Source: Streptomyces sp. NBC_01465 (lineage in GTDB: Bacteria > Actinomycetota > Actinomycetes > Streptomycetales > Streptomycetaceae). From it: 64,000 nucleotides of DNA. The notes under the pieces are model-generated. The model did not search any database. It saw only the letters and a program-made list of their open reading frames with translations, and was not told the origin of the DNA. The translations under genes were made by a program, and so were the position numbers. Where the stretch lies: assembly GCF_036227325.1 (NCBI RefSeq), contig NZ_CP109467.1, forward strand, positions 4,774,001-4,838,000, read 5' to 3'. Shown here one piece after another: positions 39,657 to 48,947 of the stretch (the stretch's first letter is position 1; every line of letters starts with the position of its first letter).

Positions 39657-42119
39657 ATGGAACATCTGACGGGGCAGGACCCCACCCACATCGGCCCGTA
39701 CCGTCTGATCGCCCGCCTGGGCGAGGGCGGTATGGGCCTGGTCTATCTGGGGCGGTCCGATCTCGGCCGTACGGTCGCCGTGAAGGTCGTCCAGGCCGAG
39801 CACGCCCAACACCCCGAATTCCGGCGCCGGTTCACCCGCGAGGTCGCCGCCGCCCGGCGCGTCGGCGGCGACTGGACGGCTGCCGTCCTGGACGCCGACA
39901 CCGAGGCCGCCGTGCCCTGGGTCGCCACCCAGTACATCCCGGGACCCGACCTGACCACCGTGGTCGGCAAGGACTTCGGGCCGCTCCCCGAGCACTCGGT
40001 CCACACCCTCGCCAACCGCCTCGCCCTCGCCCTCCAGGCCGTTCACGACGCCGGGTTGATCCACCGCGACCTCAAGCCGTCCAACGTCCTCGTCACCGTG
40101 GACGGGCCCCGCGTCATCGACTTCGGCATCGCGCGGGCCCTCGACAGCATCGGCGCGGACAGCCTCCTCACCCGTACCGGCATGCTCATCGGCTCGCCCG
40201 GATTCATGTCCCCGGAGCAGGTCCGCGGGCTTCAACTCACCCCCGCCAACGACATGTTCTGTCTGGGCGCGCTCCTCGTCTACGCCGCCACGGGCCGCCT
40301 CCTCTTCGGCGCCACGGACACCGGGCTCAACGCCCACCTCTTCCGGATCGCGGAGGAGGAGGCGGACCTGACCGGCGTACCGGACTCGCTCGTCGATCTC
40401 GTACGCGAGTGCCTGTCCAAGGACCCGATGGTGCGGCCCACCCCCGCCCAGGTCGTCGAGCGCACGGAGACGGACCGGGCCGAGGAGTGGCTGCCGGGGA
40501 CGGTGCTCGCCCAACTCGGGCGCAAGGCCGCCGAGTTGCTGGACTTCGCGCCCGAGCAGCGGGGCCCCCAGCCGGACCCCCGGCTGCAGGCCCTCCCCGC
40601 GCCGACCGCCTACCCCCTGGCACCGCCGCAGTACGCGCCGGCCGCGTACGCGCCCACGGCCCCCGCGCACTTCGGCCCCGCGCCGGCATACGGAGGACCA
40701 CAGGCGCCCCCGGTGCCGTACGGCGCGCCCGCCCAGCCCTTCGGGTCGCCGGGCAACGGCGGGGGAGCGCTTCTCCGGCGCGGGTGGAGCCTGGCGATGG
40801 CCACCGTCGCGCAACTGGCCGCGCTGCTCGGCGGGACGGCCCTCCTCGCGCTCATGCCCGAGATCCTGAGCGACCTGGGTGCGGACGCCTCCGAGCAGGA
40901 GTGGATGGTCACCGCGCACTTCGTGGTCTTCGGTGCGCTGCTGTTCGTCGGAGGGCATCTCGCGGATGTCATCGGCCGCAAGACGACGATGCTGATCGGC
41001 CTGGCGGGCTGCGTGGTGACCACCGCGATCCAGGCCACCGCCTCCGCCCCCGGCGCGATGCTCTGGGGATACATCGGGCAGGGTGCCTTCGCCGCCCTGA
41101 CCACTCCGGCCTCGTTCGCGCTGGTCGCCGCCCACTTCACCGAGCAGAGGTCGCGCGCGAAGGCTTTCGGGGTCTACTCCCTGGTCGGCCTGGGCGGTTC
41201 CGCGCTCAGCCTGATTCTCGCGGTGCTGCTCGCCCAGAACATCACGTGGCGCGTGTGTCTGTACGTCGCCGTCCTGCTGGCCGTCGTCGCGCTCGTCGGC
41301 ACCGCCACCCTCGTCCGCGATCTGCCGGACCGTGCCCCGGCGGGCTTCGACGGGCCGGGCGCGCTGCTCGGCGCACTCGGTCTCGCGGCCCTCTTCTACG
41401 GATTCGAGGCCTCTTCCCAGAGCGGCGGGGGAAACATCACCTCGGTCCTCATCCTCTGCTTCACCGTCGGCATCATCCTGCTGGGGGCCTTCTTCCGGCG
41501 GCAGTCGAGGACCTCGGGCGCCGCGATCCTTCCGTCGTACGACACCGGGGCCCGCGAGCGGATCGGCGCACTGATCACCCTGTTCCTGACCGGGCTCGCC
41601 TTGGCCCTCGTGATGCCGCTGTTCAGCGAGTTCCTGTGGTCCACCGATTCCGGGCTCGTGGCGCTCCCCGTGATGGTGGGCTCGTTCCTCGTCGGCTCCC
41701 TCGTGGCCTCCGGCCGTCTGCTCCCCCGCGTCGCTCCCCATGTCCTGCTGGTGCCGGGGCTGCTGCTCGCGGCGGTGGGTGTCCTGCTCACCCTCCGGGA
41801 CATGACGTCCCCTGCCGAGGCCTTCCCCATCCTGATCTGCCTCAGCGTCGGGCTGGGCATGGCCGGCACCGTGCTCTACTCGGCGATCACCGAAGGCGTC
41901 GCCCCGGGCGGCTCCGGAGGCTGGGCTGCCCTGGCCTTCGCGGGCCAGGGCCTGGGCGGTTCGGCTGCCGTCGCCCTGATCGGCGGGATGGCCGGTGGGG
42001 AGGGCCTGCAGTCCAACGCCCGCGGACCCCTGTACGTGGCTGCCGCAGCCCTGGCGATCGCAGCCCTCGTCGGAGGGCTGATGATCAAGGGCCGGGCAAA
42101 CCGTCAGTTGGCGGTGTAA
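39657..42119 (+). CDS. Serine/threonine protein kinase fused to an MFS transporter
   Basis: 820 residues. The N-terminal Hanks-type kinase (about 12-270) has the glycine loop LGEGGMGLVYLG (21-32), Lys43 in VAVKVV, catalytic HRDLKPSN (136-143), DFG (155-157) and SPEQ after the activation loop, so it looks active. A Pro/Ala/Tyr-rich linker runs about 300-370. From about 375 to 815 there are about 13-14 hydrophobic segments with MFS motifs GGHLADVIGRKTTML and a C-terminal transporter half typical of DHA2 drug exporters. Kinases usually carry PASTA, PQQ or other sensory domains, so a full transporter is unusual. The single frame is uninterrupted. The kinase may gate transport, or the transporter may act as the kinase's sensor. 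Confidence 0.9.
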   Translation: MEHLTGQDPTHIGPYRLIARLGEGGMGLVYLGRSDLGRTVAVKVVQAEHAQHPEFRRRFTREVAAARRVGGDWTAAVLDADTEAAVPWVATQYIPGPDLTTVVGKDFGPLPEHSVHTLANRLALALQAVHDAGLIHRDLKPSNVLVTVDGPRVIDFGIARALDSIGADSLLTRTGMLIGSPGFMSPEQVRGLQLTPANDMFCLGALLVYAATGRLLFGATDTGLNAHLFRIAEEEADLTGVPDSLVDLVRECLSKDPMVRPTPAQVVERTETDRAEEWLPGTVLAQLGRKAAELLDFAPEQRGPQPDPRLQALPAPTAYPLAPPQYAPAAYAPTAPAHFGPAPAYGGPQAPPVPYGAPAQPFGSPGNGGGALLRRGWSLAMATVAQLAALLGGTALLALMPEILSDLGADASEQEWMVTAHFVVFGALLFVGGHLADVIGRKTTMLIGLAGCVVTTAIQATASAPGAMLWGYIGQGAFAALTTPASFALVAAHFTEQRSRAKAFGVYSLVGLGGSALSLILAVLLAQNITWRVCLYVAVLLAVVALVGTATLVRDLPDRAPAGFDGPGALLGALGLAALFYGFEASSQSGGGNITSVLILCFTVGIILLGAFFRRQSRTSGAAILPSYDTGARERIGALITLFLTGLALALVMPLFSEFLWSTDSGLVALPVMVGSFLVGSLVASGRLLPRVAPHVLLVPGLLLAAVGVLLTLRDMTSPAEAFPILICLSVGLGMAGTVLYSAITEGVAPGGSGGWAALAFAGQGLGGSAAVALIGGMAGGEGLQSNARGPLYVAAAALAIAALVGGLMIKGRANRQLAV

Positions 42120-42883
42120 CCCCCGTCGATCGCCAGGCTCGAACCCGTCGCGAAGGAAGCCCGGTCGCTGCACAGCCACAGTGCGGCCTGGGCGACCTCC
42201 AGGGGGGTGGCCATCCGCTTCTGGATCTGGCGGGCCACGAACAGGTCCGCCAGTTCCGGCACCGTGTCGACCGCCTTCTGGATCATCTCCGTACGAGTCG
42301 TGCCCACGACCAGGGCATTGACCCGGATCCCGCGCTCCCCGTACTCGTGCGCCGCCGACCGCGTCAGGCCCAGGACCGCGTGCTTGGCCGCGATGTACGG
42401 GGCCGGGGCACCTGTGGCGACCAGGCTCGCCGTGCTCGCCGTGTTCACGATCGACCCGCCGCCCGCCTCCAGCATGACGGGGATCTGTTGGCGCAGGCAG
42501 TTCCAGGTGCCGCGCACATTGACGTCCATCACCCGGTCGAAGGTGTCCTCGTCGAGCTCGTGCAGCGGGGCCAGCACCTCACCCGCGTAACCGGCGTTGT
42601 TGAACGCCGCGTCCAGCGCCCCGAATTGGTCCACCGCCGTGGACACCGCGCGCTCCACGTCCGCGACCACTGCGACGTCCCCGGCGCTGGTCGCCACCCG
42701 CCCCCCGGTCCCGGCGATCTCGTCGGCCAGCGCCTTCAGCCGGTCCTCGCGCCTGGCCATGAGCAGGACCGACGCGCCTTCTTCGGCGAAGAGGCGGGCG
42801 GCCGCCGCACCGATGCCGCTCGACGCACCCGTGATCATGACGGACTTCCCCGCCAGCATTCCAGTCGTATTCGTGTCAGTCAT
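42104..42883 (-). CDS. SDR-family oxidoreductase
   Basis: 259 residues from the ATG at 42883. Classical SDR: cofactor loop TGASSGIG (about 18-25), NNAG (about 98-101), catalytic Ser in NTASTAS (about 147-153), Tyr/Lys in YIAAKHA (about 163-169) and C-terminal SLAIDGGYTAN. It should reduce or oxidise a hydroxyl/keto group with NAD(P). Its 3' end overlaps the 3' end of the convergent kinase-MFS gene by 16 bases. The substrate is unknown and no pathway neighbours are evident. Confidence 0.9.
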   Translation of the reverse strand: MTDTNTTGMLAGKSVMITGASSGIGAAAARLFAEEGASVLLMARREDRLKALADEIAGTGGRVATSAGDVAVVADVERAVSTAVDQFGALDAAFNNAGYAGEVLAPLHELDEDTFDRVMDVNVRGTWNCLRQQIPVMLEAGGGSIVNTASTASLVATGAPAPYIAAKHAVLGLTRSAAHEYGERGIRVNALVVGTTRTEMIQKAVDTVPELADLFVARQIQKRMATPLEVAQAALWLCSDRASFATGSSLAIDGGYTAN

Positions 42884-42929
42884 GAGGGTGAGTAAACCGT
42901 TCCGCTGCTCGCCGCACACCCCTTTCCGA

Positions 42930-44168
42930 TCACCTCTCCAGAGCTTGTGTACCGGCGATGACCTGGGACGGGGCCGGGAGTTCGACCTGGACCGTGAGTC
43001 CGCCTCCGGGGTTCGCGCTCGCGGTGACCGTGCCGTGGTGGGCCGTGGCGATGGAGCGGACGATCGCGAGGCCGAGCCCGTGGCCCGAGCGGTCGCTGCC
43101 GATACGGGGGCGGGCGCGGTAGAAGGGCTCGAAGAGCCGGTCCACGGAGGCCTTGTCGAGGTGGGGGCCGGTGTTCTCGACCTCCACGATCACGGTCTTC
43201 GCCCGGTACACGGTCAGTTGGACGAGGCCGCCCTCGGGGACGTTGTGGGTGAGGGCGTTGTCGAGGAGATTGGCGACCAACTGCCGTAGCAGCGTGGCAT
43301 TTCCGGCCACTTCGCAGTCGAGTTCGGTGTCCACGTCGATACGGATGCCGTGCTCGGCCGCCCGCGCGGTGCGTTCCGCGGCGGCCTGTTCCGCGAGTTC
43401 GGCGAGGTCGACCGGTGCGGAGTCGAGCGGGACGTGGTCGGCGCCCGCCAGGTCGAGCAGGGCCTGTACGACGCTGATGTTGCGCTCGTTGGTCTCCCGC
43501 AGCATCGGGGCGAGTTCGGCGAACTCCTCGCCCGTGGGGTCGGCCGCGGCGACCTGGAGCAGGGCGCGGGTGGTGGCGAGCGGGGTGAGGAGCTCGTGCG
43601 AGGCGTTGGCGGCGAACCGCTGGTGGGCGGCGAAGGACTCCTCCAGGCGGGACAGCATCGTGTCGATGGTGTCGGCCAGTTGCTTGAGTTCGTCCTCGGG
43701 TCCTGTGGCGTTGATGCGTTCCGTCAGATTGCCGTCGGCCGCCCGTACCGCGGCCTCGCTGATGCTGTGCAGGGGCGCGAGCAGGCGCCGGGAGAGGAGC
43801 CAGCCGGCGCCGAGGCCGACCGTCATCACGAGGAGCACCCCGCCGACGGACACCATCAGGACCGTGTTCCAGACGTCCTCCTTGGTGGAGATCCCGTCCA
43901 CGGGCGTGGCCTTGACGCCGGGCAGGAGCGTGGGGGCGGGTGTGGAGGCCGGGACGGGGGAGGCGGGCTGCTGCGTGGCGATGGTGCCGTCGGGGACCAT
44001 CACGGTCGTGCTGAAGTCGTACGTCGGCAGGAAGCGCATCCCCACGTAGATGATCGTCACCATCAGCGCGGCACAGACCGCGAGGGCCGCCCCGAAGCCG
44101 AGGAAGAGCCGGCCGTGGATGCTCAGCGTCCGCTGCCTCTGCTGCCTCTGCTGTCTCTGCTGTCTCAC
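42930..44168 (-). CDS. Sensor histidine kinase
   Basis: 412 residues from a GTG overlapping the response-regulator stop. An N-terminal Gln/Arg repeat is followed by TM1 (about 18-45), an extracytoplasmic loop rich in Thr/Pro (about 46-103), TM2 (about 104-128), HAMP (about 128-180), HisKA with ASHELLTPLATTRALL (about 193-207, phospho-His within SHE) and HATPase with NLLDNALTHNV, GHGLGLAIVRSIA. All kinase boxes are present. It phosphorylates the OmpR-type regulator encoded immediately upstream. The pair is divergent from an ABC exporter, its likely target. Confidence 0.93.
   Translation of the reverse strand: MRQQRQQRQQRQRTLSIHGRLFLGFGAALAVCAALMVTIIYVGMRFLPTYDFSTTVMVPDGTIATQQPASPVPASTPAPTLLPGVKATPVDGISTKEDVWNTVLMVSVGGVLLVMTVGLGAGWLLSRRLLAPLHSISEAAVRAADGNLTERINATGPEDELKQLADTIDTMLSRLEESFAAHQRFAANASHELLTPLATTRALLQVAAADPTGEEFAELAPMLRETNERNISVVQALLDLAGADHVPLDSAPVDLAELAEQAAAERTARAAEHGIRIDVDTELDCEVAGNATLLRQLVANLLDNALTHNVPEGGLVQLTVYRAKTVIVEVENTGPHLDKASVDRLFEPFYRARPRIGSDRSGHGLGLAIVRSIATAHHGTVTASANPGGGLTVQVELPAPSQVIAGTQALER
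44132..44166. repeat. Short tandem repeat in the 5' end of the histidine kinase gene
   Basis: A CTGYCTCTG-type 9-base unit is repeated about four times and encodes the N-terminal (RQQ)n tract of the kinase. It could change length by slippage and alter the N-terminus in steps of three residues. Confidence 0.6.
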
Positions 44169-44845
44169 TCGGACCCCAGGTAGTAGCCCGCGCTGATGGC
44201 GGTGTGGACGAGCTGGGGCTCCCCGAGCTTCTTGCGCAGGGTGTGCACGACGAGGCGTACCGCGTTGGTGAGCGGATCGGTGTGGACGTCCCAGGCCTTG
44301 TCGAGGAGGTACTCGGCGCTGAGCACCCCGCCGTCGGCGCGCAACAGGAGCTCCAGGACGGCGAGTTCCTTCGGGGTGAGACGGATCTCGGTGTCCGCCC
44401 GGGTGACCCGGCGGCGGTGGGTGTCGAAGGTGAGGTCGCCGAAGGTGAGGACGGGGGAGTGGGCCATGGGGCTGCGGCGGTACAGCGCCCGCAGCCGGGC
44501 GATCAGTTCGGGGAAGTCGAACGGCTTGGGCAGATAGTCGTCGGCGCCCAGGCCGAGCCCTTCGACCTTGTCGCCGAGGCGACCTGCGGCGGTCAGCATG
44601 AGGATGCGGCAGCCCAGGTCCATGGCGACGATCCGGCGGCAGACCTCGTCGCCGTGCACCCCGGGCAGGTCACGGTCGAGGATCACCGCGTCGTAGTCGT
44701 AGACGGTCACCTGCTCCAGGGCCGTCGCCCCGTCGTGCACCACGTCGGCCGTGATGGCCTCCCGGCGCAGTCCGATCTGAAGGACCCGGGCCATGTACGG
44801 CTCGTCCTCGACCACCAGCACCCGCACGCGCGCCAACCTTTGCAT
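44165..44845 (-). CDS. OmpR/PhoB-family response regulator
   Basis: 226 residues. The receiver domain (about 7-120) has the acidic pair VVEDEP, phospho-acceptor Asp in VILDRDLPG (about 55-63), LTAAG and the Lys of YLPKPFDFPEL. The winged-helix output domain (about 130-224) has LTPKELAVLELLLRADGG and VRLVVHTLRKKLG. It is coupled to the sensor kinase (4-base overlap) and divergent from the ABC permease gene with 124 bp between starts. That region is where it should bind. The upstream ribosome site is weak, so a slightly later GTG is possible as start. Confidence 0.93.
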   Translation of the reverse strand: MQRLARVRVLVVEDEPYMARVLQIGLRREAITADVVHDGATALEQVTVYDYDAVILDRDLPGVHGDEVCRRIVAMDLGCRILMLTAAGRLGDKVEGLGLGADDYLPKPFDFPELIARLRALYRRSPMAHSPVLTFGDLTFDTHRRRVTRADTEIRLTPKELAVLELLLRADGGVLSAEYLLDKAWDVHTDPLTNAVRLVVHTLRKKLGEPQLVHTAISAGYYLGSE

Positions 44846-44969
44846 TGCAATTCATTCACCGGGACATACCCGTCTTATCAAACGGCGTCTTTGAACCGTG
44901 TATGAGAAGGCCGCGGAGTTCGCCGTTCGCAAATATTCTTCAAACGCATGCCTTCCTACGGTGGGAGGC

Positions 44970-46409
44970 ATGAATTTGTTCAAGCGAGCCTGGTGGCGGC
45001 TTCGGGGCCATCTGGGCAAAACGGTAATGCTGGTCGGACTGTTCTTTGTCATCTGCACCCTGGTCCTGTCCGGGTTCCTGATCCAGTCGGCGGCGGCGCG
45101 GGCGGCGGAATCGGCGAAGAACAGCGTGGGTGTCGTGGCCACCATGCAGCTGGACCTGAACGCCCTGATCAACTCGGGGAAGATGAAGGGGTCGGACGGG
45201 CAGCAGGCCGGAATGATCGGTGCCGAGGGCGATCTGCACCGCAGCCTGGTGGACAAGATCTGCAAGTCCCCGGTCGTGGCGCAGTGCAACTACACGAAGG
45301 ACGGGGTCGCGGCCCCGACCGACCAGGTCAAGCTCCACCAGCCGGTTCCGGCGCCCGCCGGCCAGGACACCGGTGGTGTGGACTTCTTCAAGGCGGACGG
45401 GATCCGTGATCTGAACGCGGTCAAGGACTTCCGTAACGGCGACTCGAAGATCATCGCGGGCTCCGGGATCAAGCCGGACAGCAAGAGCGACATGGTCGTC
45501 ATCGAGGAGCGGGTGGCCAGGGACAACCACCTGAAGGTCGGCGACAAGATCAAGCTCAACGCCAACATTCAGAATCCCGACGGCAGGCTGAGCACCAAGG
45601 AAACCGACTTCGTGGTCGGCGGCATCTACAAGAGCGGCACCGCCGATCCCAGTTCTTACGTACCGCCGATGTCGGCGCCCTCGAACCAGATATACGTCAC
45701 CCCGGACGGGGCGACCCGGCTGGACGGCAAGGAAGTGGGTGCCGACGGCGGAGTGCTGAAGGAGGCCACCTTCACCCTGCGCAATCCCGAGGACATGGAC
45801 CGGCTGAAGAAGGACGCGAAGGCGGCCGGCGCAGACCTCACGATCTTCCCGCTGAGCGTCAATGACAAGCAGTACAAGACGCTGGTCGGCCCGATCAACA
45901 AGACCGCCGACTTCGCCTCCCTCACGGTCTGGCTGGTCGCGGTCGCGGGCACCGTCATCCTCGCCCTGATCATCGCCTCGAACATGCGCGAACGCCGCAA
46001 GGAGCTGGGCATCCTGCTCTCCCTCGGCGAGAAGAAGCCCAAGCTGCTCGGCCAGCACCTGGTGGAGATCGTCGCCTGCGCGGTCCTCGCGATCGGCTTC
46101 GCCGCCGCGGGCAGCCAGTTCCTGTCCCAGGCCATCGGCGACCAGCTGCTCTCCGGCCAGGTCTCCTCGGCCAACGACGCGGCAGAGAACGAAAGCAACC
46201 AGCCCGACCTCTCCGACCCGACCGGCGGCGCCAACAAGGAGGACGTCCCGGAGATCAAGCCCATCGACTCGATGGACGTACGGCTCGGCGCGGGCGACAT
46301 CGCCAAGGTCGGCGCCACCGGCCTCGGCATCGCCGCCCTCGCCACGATCGTCCCGGGCATCGGGATCCTCCGCCTCAATCCGCGCGACATCCTCACGAAG
46401 GGCGACTGA
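44970..46409 (+). CDS. ABC transporter permease (FtsX/MacB type)
   Basis: 479 residues from the ATG at 44970. GGGAGG is only one base upstream of that ATG, so the TTG two codons later (spacing 7) is a real alternative. TM1 lies at about 17-40, followed by a large extracytoplasmic domain (about 45-325) and three further TMs (about 326-350, 375-400 and 452-475), with the FtsX loop MRERRKELGILLSLGEKKPKL (about 346-366, cited by position). The acidic insert before the last helix is unusual. It forms an exporter with the next gene and is the likely target of the divergent two-component system. Confidence 0.88.
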   Translation: MNLFKRAWWRLRGHLGKTVMLVGLFFVICTLVLSGFLIQSAAARAAESAKNSVGVVATMQLDLNALINSGKMKGSDGQQAGMIGAEGDLHRSLVDKICKSPVVAQCNYTKDGVAAPTDQVKLHQPVPAPAGQDTGGVDFFKADGIRDLNAVKDFRNGDSKIIAGSGIKPDSKSDMVVIEERVARDNHLKVGDKIKLNANIQNPDGRLSTKETDFVVGGIYKSGTADPSSYVPPMSAPSNQIYVTPDGATRLDGKEVGADGGVLKEATFTLRNPEDMDRLKKDAKAAGADLTIFPLSVNDKQYKTLVGPINKTADFASLTVWLVAVAGTVILALIIASNMRERRKELGILLSLGEKKPKLLGQHLVEIVACAVLAIGFAAAGSQFLSQAIGDQLLSGQVSSANDAAENESNQPDLSDPTGGANKEDVPEIKPIDSMDVRLGAGDIAKVGATGLGIAALATIVPGIGILRLNPRDILTKGD

Positions 46410-46410
46410 C

Positions 46411-47085
46411 GTGACCAGCCCCATCCTCCAGCTCTCGGACCTGAGCCGGGTCTACCAGTCGGGCAGCAGCCGCCGCACGGTCCTCAAGGACGTCAACTAC
46501 GCGTTCGAGGAGGGGCGGATGTACTCCGTCATCGGTCCCTCGGGCAGCGGCAAGACCACCCTCCTCTCGCTCGCGAGCGGCCTGGACTCGCCCACCCGGG
46601 GGAGTGTCCGCTTCCGGGGCGAGGACGTGGCCGAGCTGGGCCTCGGCCGGTACCGCAACCGTCATGTGGCCACGGTCTTCCAGTCGTTGAACCTGCTCAC
46701 GTACATGACGGCCGTCCAGAACATCACCTCCGCGATGGAGATCACCGGGGTGAAGGGCGCCCACAAGAAGCGCCGCGCCGTCGAACTCCTGGGCCTGCTC
46801 GGCGTGGAGGAGGCCGACCAGCACCGCAAGACCCTGGAGCTCTCGGGCGGACAGCAGCAGCGCGTCGCCATCGCCCGCGCCCTGGCCTGCGAGGTCGACA
46901 TCCTCTTCGCCGACGAACCGACGGGCAGCCTCGACCAGGACACGGCGGACGGCATCATCGAGGTGTTCCGCAAGCTGGCGCACGACGAGGGCAAGTGCGT
47001 GATCCTGGTGACGCACTCGCGGGAGGTCGCGGACGCCTCGGACGAGGTCGTACGCCTCAAGCGCGGCAAGCTCATGACGATCTGA
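46411..47085 (+). CDS. ABC transporter ATP-binding protein (MacB/LolD type)
   Basis: 224 residues from a GTG one base after the permease stop. Walker A GPSGSGKTTLLSLASGLD (about 39-56), Q-loop VFQSLNLLTYMTAV, signature LSGGQQQRVAIARALA (about 146-161), Walker B ILFADEPTGSLD (about 165-176) and switch His in LVTHSREVA are all intact. The class handles peptide, lipoprotein or drug export or membrane-protein extraction. With the permease it makes a homodimeric transporter. The promoter faces the two-component system genes. Confidence 0.94.
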   Translation: MTSPILQLSDLSRVYQSGSSRRTVLKDVNYAFEEGRMYSVIGPSGSGKTTLLSLASGLDSPTRGSVRFRGEDVAELGLGRYRNRHVATVFQSLNLLTYMTAVQNITSAMEITGVKGAHKKRRAVELLGLLGVEEADQHRKTLELSGGQQQRVAIARALACEVDILFADEPTGSLDQDTADGIIEVFRKLAHDEGKCVILVTHSREVADASDEVVRLKRGKLMTI

Positions 47086-47112
47086 GCGCCGCCGGGGTCG
47101 GGGCCGGGCGTC

Positions 47113-48144
47113 TCAGGGGCGGGCGCCCGGCTCGTCCACGACTCCCCAGGCGTCGCGTGCGGACCTCATGCTCAAGCTGTCCTGGTCGACATTCTCGAGG
47201 AGCTTTCCGTCAATGTCCCTGGGCGGTGGCGTGTGCCTGACCTGGCCGAGATACGCGTACGTCTCCGGGGCGAAGAACAGCTCCTGCTTGCCCTGGAAGC
47301 CCGAGGCGCTCGGCTTGGCGTAGGTGACCGCCACGCCGATAGCCGGGCGTCCCAGCGGGTCCTTGACGCCCTTCTCCACCCGGGCGCCGTCGATCTTGGC
47401 GAGTGCGCGGAACAGGCCCGCCTGGGCGTTGGGCGGGATCAGGATCGACCGGTAGAGGACGTCGATCTCCCGCCAGTCGCGCTGGGCCGTGGTCTCGCCC
47501 GGGATGTCGCCGATGGCGTGCTCCTTGCGGATGCTTCGCATCATGCGGTCGGGGTCGCTCGGGACCGTCGCGAGGAAGCGGTAGAACTGGCGCTGGGAGC
47601 GGTCGTCGTACCCCTCCTCCTTCAGCTTCTTCTCCTGGTTGGGGAAGTAGGTGATCTGGAGTTTGTTGGGGTCGAAGTTCTTGATGCTGCCGGACGGGGG
47701 TACGCCGGGGAGGCTCGCTGCTCCGGTGCCGTCCCAGCGGGTCCACTCCTCGGAGGTCTGGGGCTTGCCCTGTACGAAGTTCGTGCTCTTCTCGTACACC
47801 CACTGCTTCGGTCCTGGCTCCGTCGTCTGAGTCTTCTCGACGGTCGCCGCCGCGAGTTCGAGGGTGTCGGCCGACGCCTGGGCGGAGAGCAGCTGTGGTC
47901 TGGAGGCCTGCTGGGGGCTGGGGCTCTTGCCGTCGTCGGGGAGCGTCACGACGACCGCTCCGGCCACGGCGAAGGCAGCGACCGCTGCGGCGGGCACCAG
48001 GAACGCCCTGCGCCGGAGGGGCGTCGTGCGCGCGGGCTTCTGGCGCAACTCCTCTGTCAGCCGGTCCCGTTGGGGTGCCAGCCACGCACTGTCGGGCAGC
48101 GGCGCGTCGGAGCGCAGGGCGCGTGTTTCGTCCAGCTCGTTCAT
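47113..48144 (-). CDS. CU044_5270-type membrane-anchored protein (probable anti-sigma partner)
   Basis: 343 residues from the ATG at 48144, overlapping the ECF sigma factor stop (ATGA). There is a short cytoplasmic N-terminus (about 1-44) with an Arg-rich stop, one membrane helix (about 47-68, FLVPAAAVAAFAVAGAVVV), then an extracytoplasmic domain to the end. The layout and coupling to a sigma gene are typical of the family and suggest an anti-sigma role, though I see no zinc-binding HxxxCxxC motif. The extracytoplasmic part (about 90-343) resembles lipoprotein-like folds (YEKSTNFVQGKPQ). Confidence 0.82.
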   Translation of the reverse strand: MNELDETRALRSDAPLPDSAWLAPQRDRLTEELRQKPARTTPLRRRAFLVPAAAVAAFAVAGAVVVTLPDDGKSPSPQQASRPQLLSAQASADTLELAAATVEKTQTTEPGPKQWVYEKSTNFVQGKPQTSEEWTRWDGTGAASLPGVPPSGSIKNFDPNKLQITYFPNQEKKLKEEGYDDRSQRQFYRFLATVPSDPDRMMRSIRKEHAIGDIPGETTAQRDWREIDVLYRSILIPPNAQAGLFRALAKIDGARVEKGVKDPLGRPAIGVAVTYAKPSASGFQGKQELFFAPETYAYLGQVRHTPPPRDIDGKLLENVDQDSLSMRSARDAWGVVDEPGARP

Positions 48145-48743
48145 GCGAGGTCGCCTTCCGGTGCGTGCGGTTCGAACGATTCGGTGAAGTGCGCCTGCGG
48201 GCCTGCCGCGGCACGCAGCTTCTTGCGGGCGCGGTTGAGGCGCGACCGTACGGTGCCCACCGGGATGTCCAGTGCGTCGGCGATCTCCTGGTAGGTGAGG
48301 TCGGCCCAGGCCAGGAGCAGCAGCGTGTGCCGGTCGTCCTGCGACAGCTTGGCCAGGGCTCCGGCCAGGGGGCGGACGGCGGCCTGCGCGGCGACGCGGT
48401 CGTCGGCGGAGTCGGTCCAGCTCTCGGCCACCGGGTCGCGGCCCGTGCGGGCCAGGATCTTCAGCGCCTTGACCTCTTCGCGGCGGTGCCGGCCGATGAG
48501 CATGGCGGTGATGCCGAACAGCCACGGCCGTACGCCGGCCCGCCCGCTGTCGTACCTGGCCCGTATCCGGAAGGCGGTCAGGAAGGTCTCGGCGGTGACG
48601 TCGTCGGCCGCGTCCCTGCCGAGGCGCCGGGCGACGTACTGGTGGATGGCGGGCGCATGCCGGTCGAAGAGCGCGGCGAAGCGCTCCGGTTCGTCGAGTG
48701 ACGCCGCGATCAGGGCGGCGTCCTCGGCGAGCGGTTCAGTCAT
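48141..48743 (-). CDS. ECF RNA polymerase sigma factor
   Basis: 200 residues from the ATG at 48743. Sigma region 2 (about 25-95) includes FAALFDRHAPAIHQYVARRLG, the DVTAETFLTAFRIR -10 contact and VRPWLFGITAMLIG. Region 4 (about 125-185) includes LTYQEIADALDIPVGTVRSRLNRARKKL. A membrane protein gene is translationally coupled downstream, the usual sigma/anti-sigma layout. No cognate promoter motif was identifiable by eye upstream. An in-frame ATG 45 bases further upstream is a less likely start. Confidence 0.93.
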   Translation of the reverse strand: MTEPLAEDAALIAASLDEPERFAALFDRHAPAIHQYVARRLGRDAADDVTAETFLTAFRIRARYDSGRAGVRPWLFGITAMLIGRHRREEVKALKILARTGRDPVAESWTDSADDRVAAQAAVRPLAGALAKLSQDDRHTLLLLAWADLTYQEIADALDIPVGTVRSRLNRARKKLRAAAGPQAHFTESFEPHAPEGDLA

Positions 48744-48947
48744 GGACGGTCCGTGGGGTCGGTGGGACAGGGGGCGTGTGCGTTTCACCCTGTACTTGCC
48801 GACCGGGCGGAAAAGGGTTCACGACCCCCCTTTGCGCCTAAACCAGCGCCGCTCTCGCGGAGGTGGCTGGCGCAGGTGGGGGTTGCTCAATGGCCGCTTG
48901 CGGTGCGTGCGGATGCGACACCGGGGCAATTCCAGCCCGTCCGGCGC

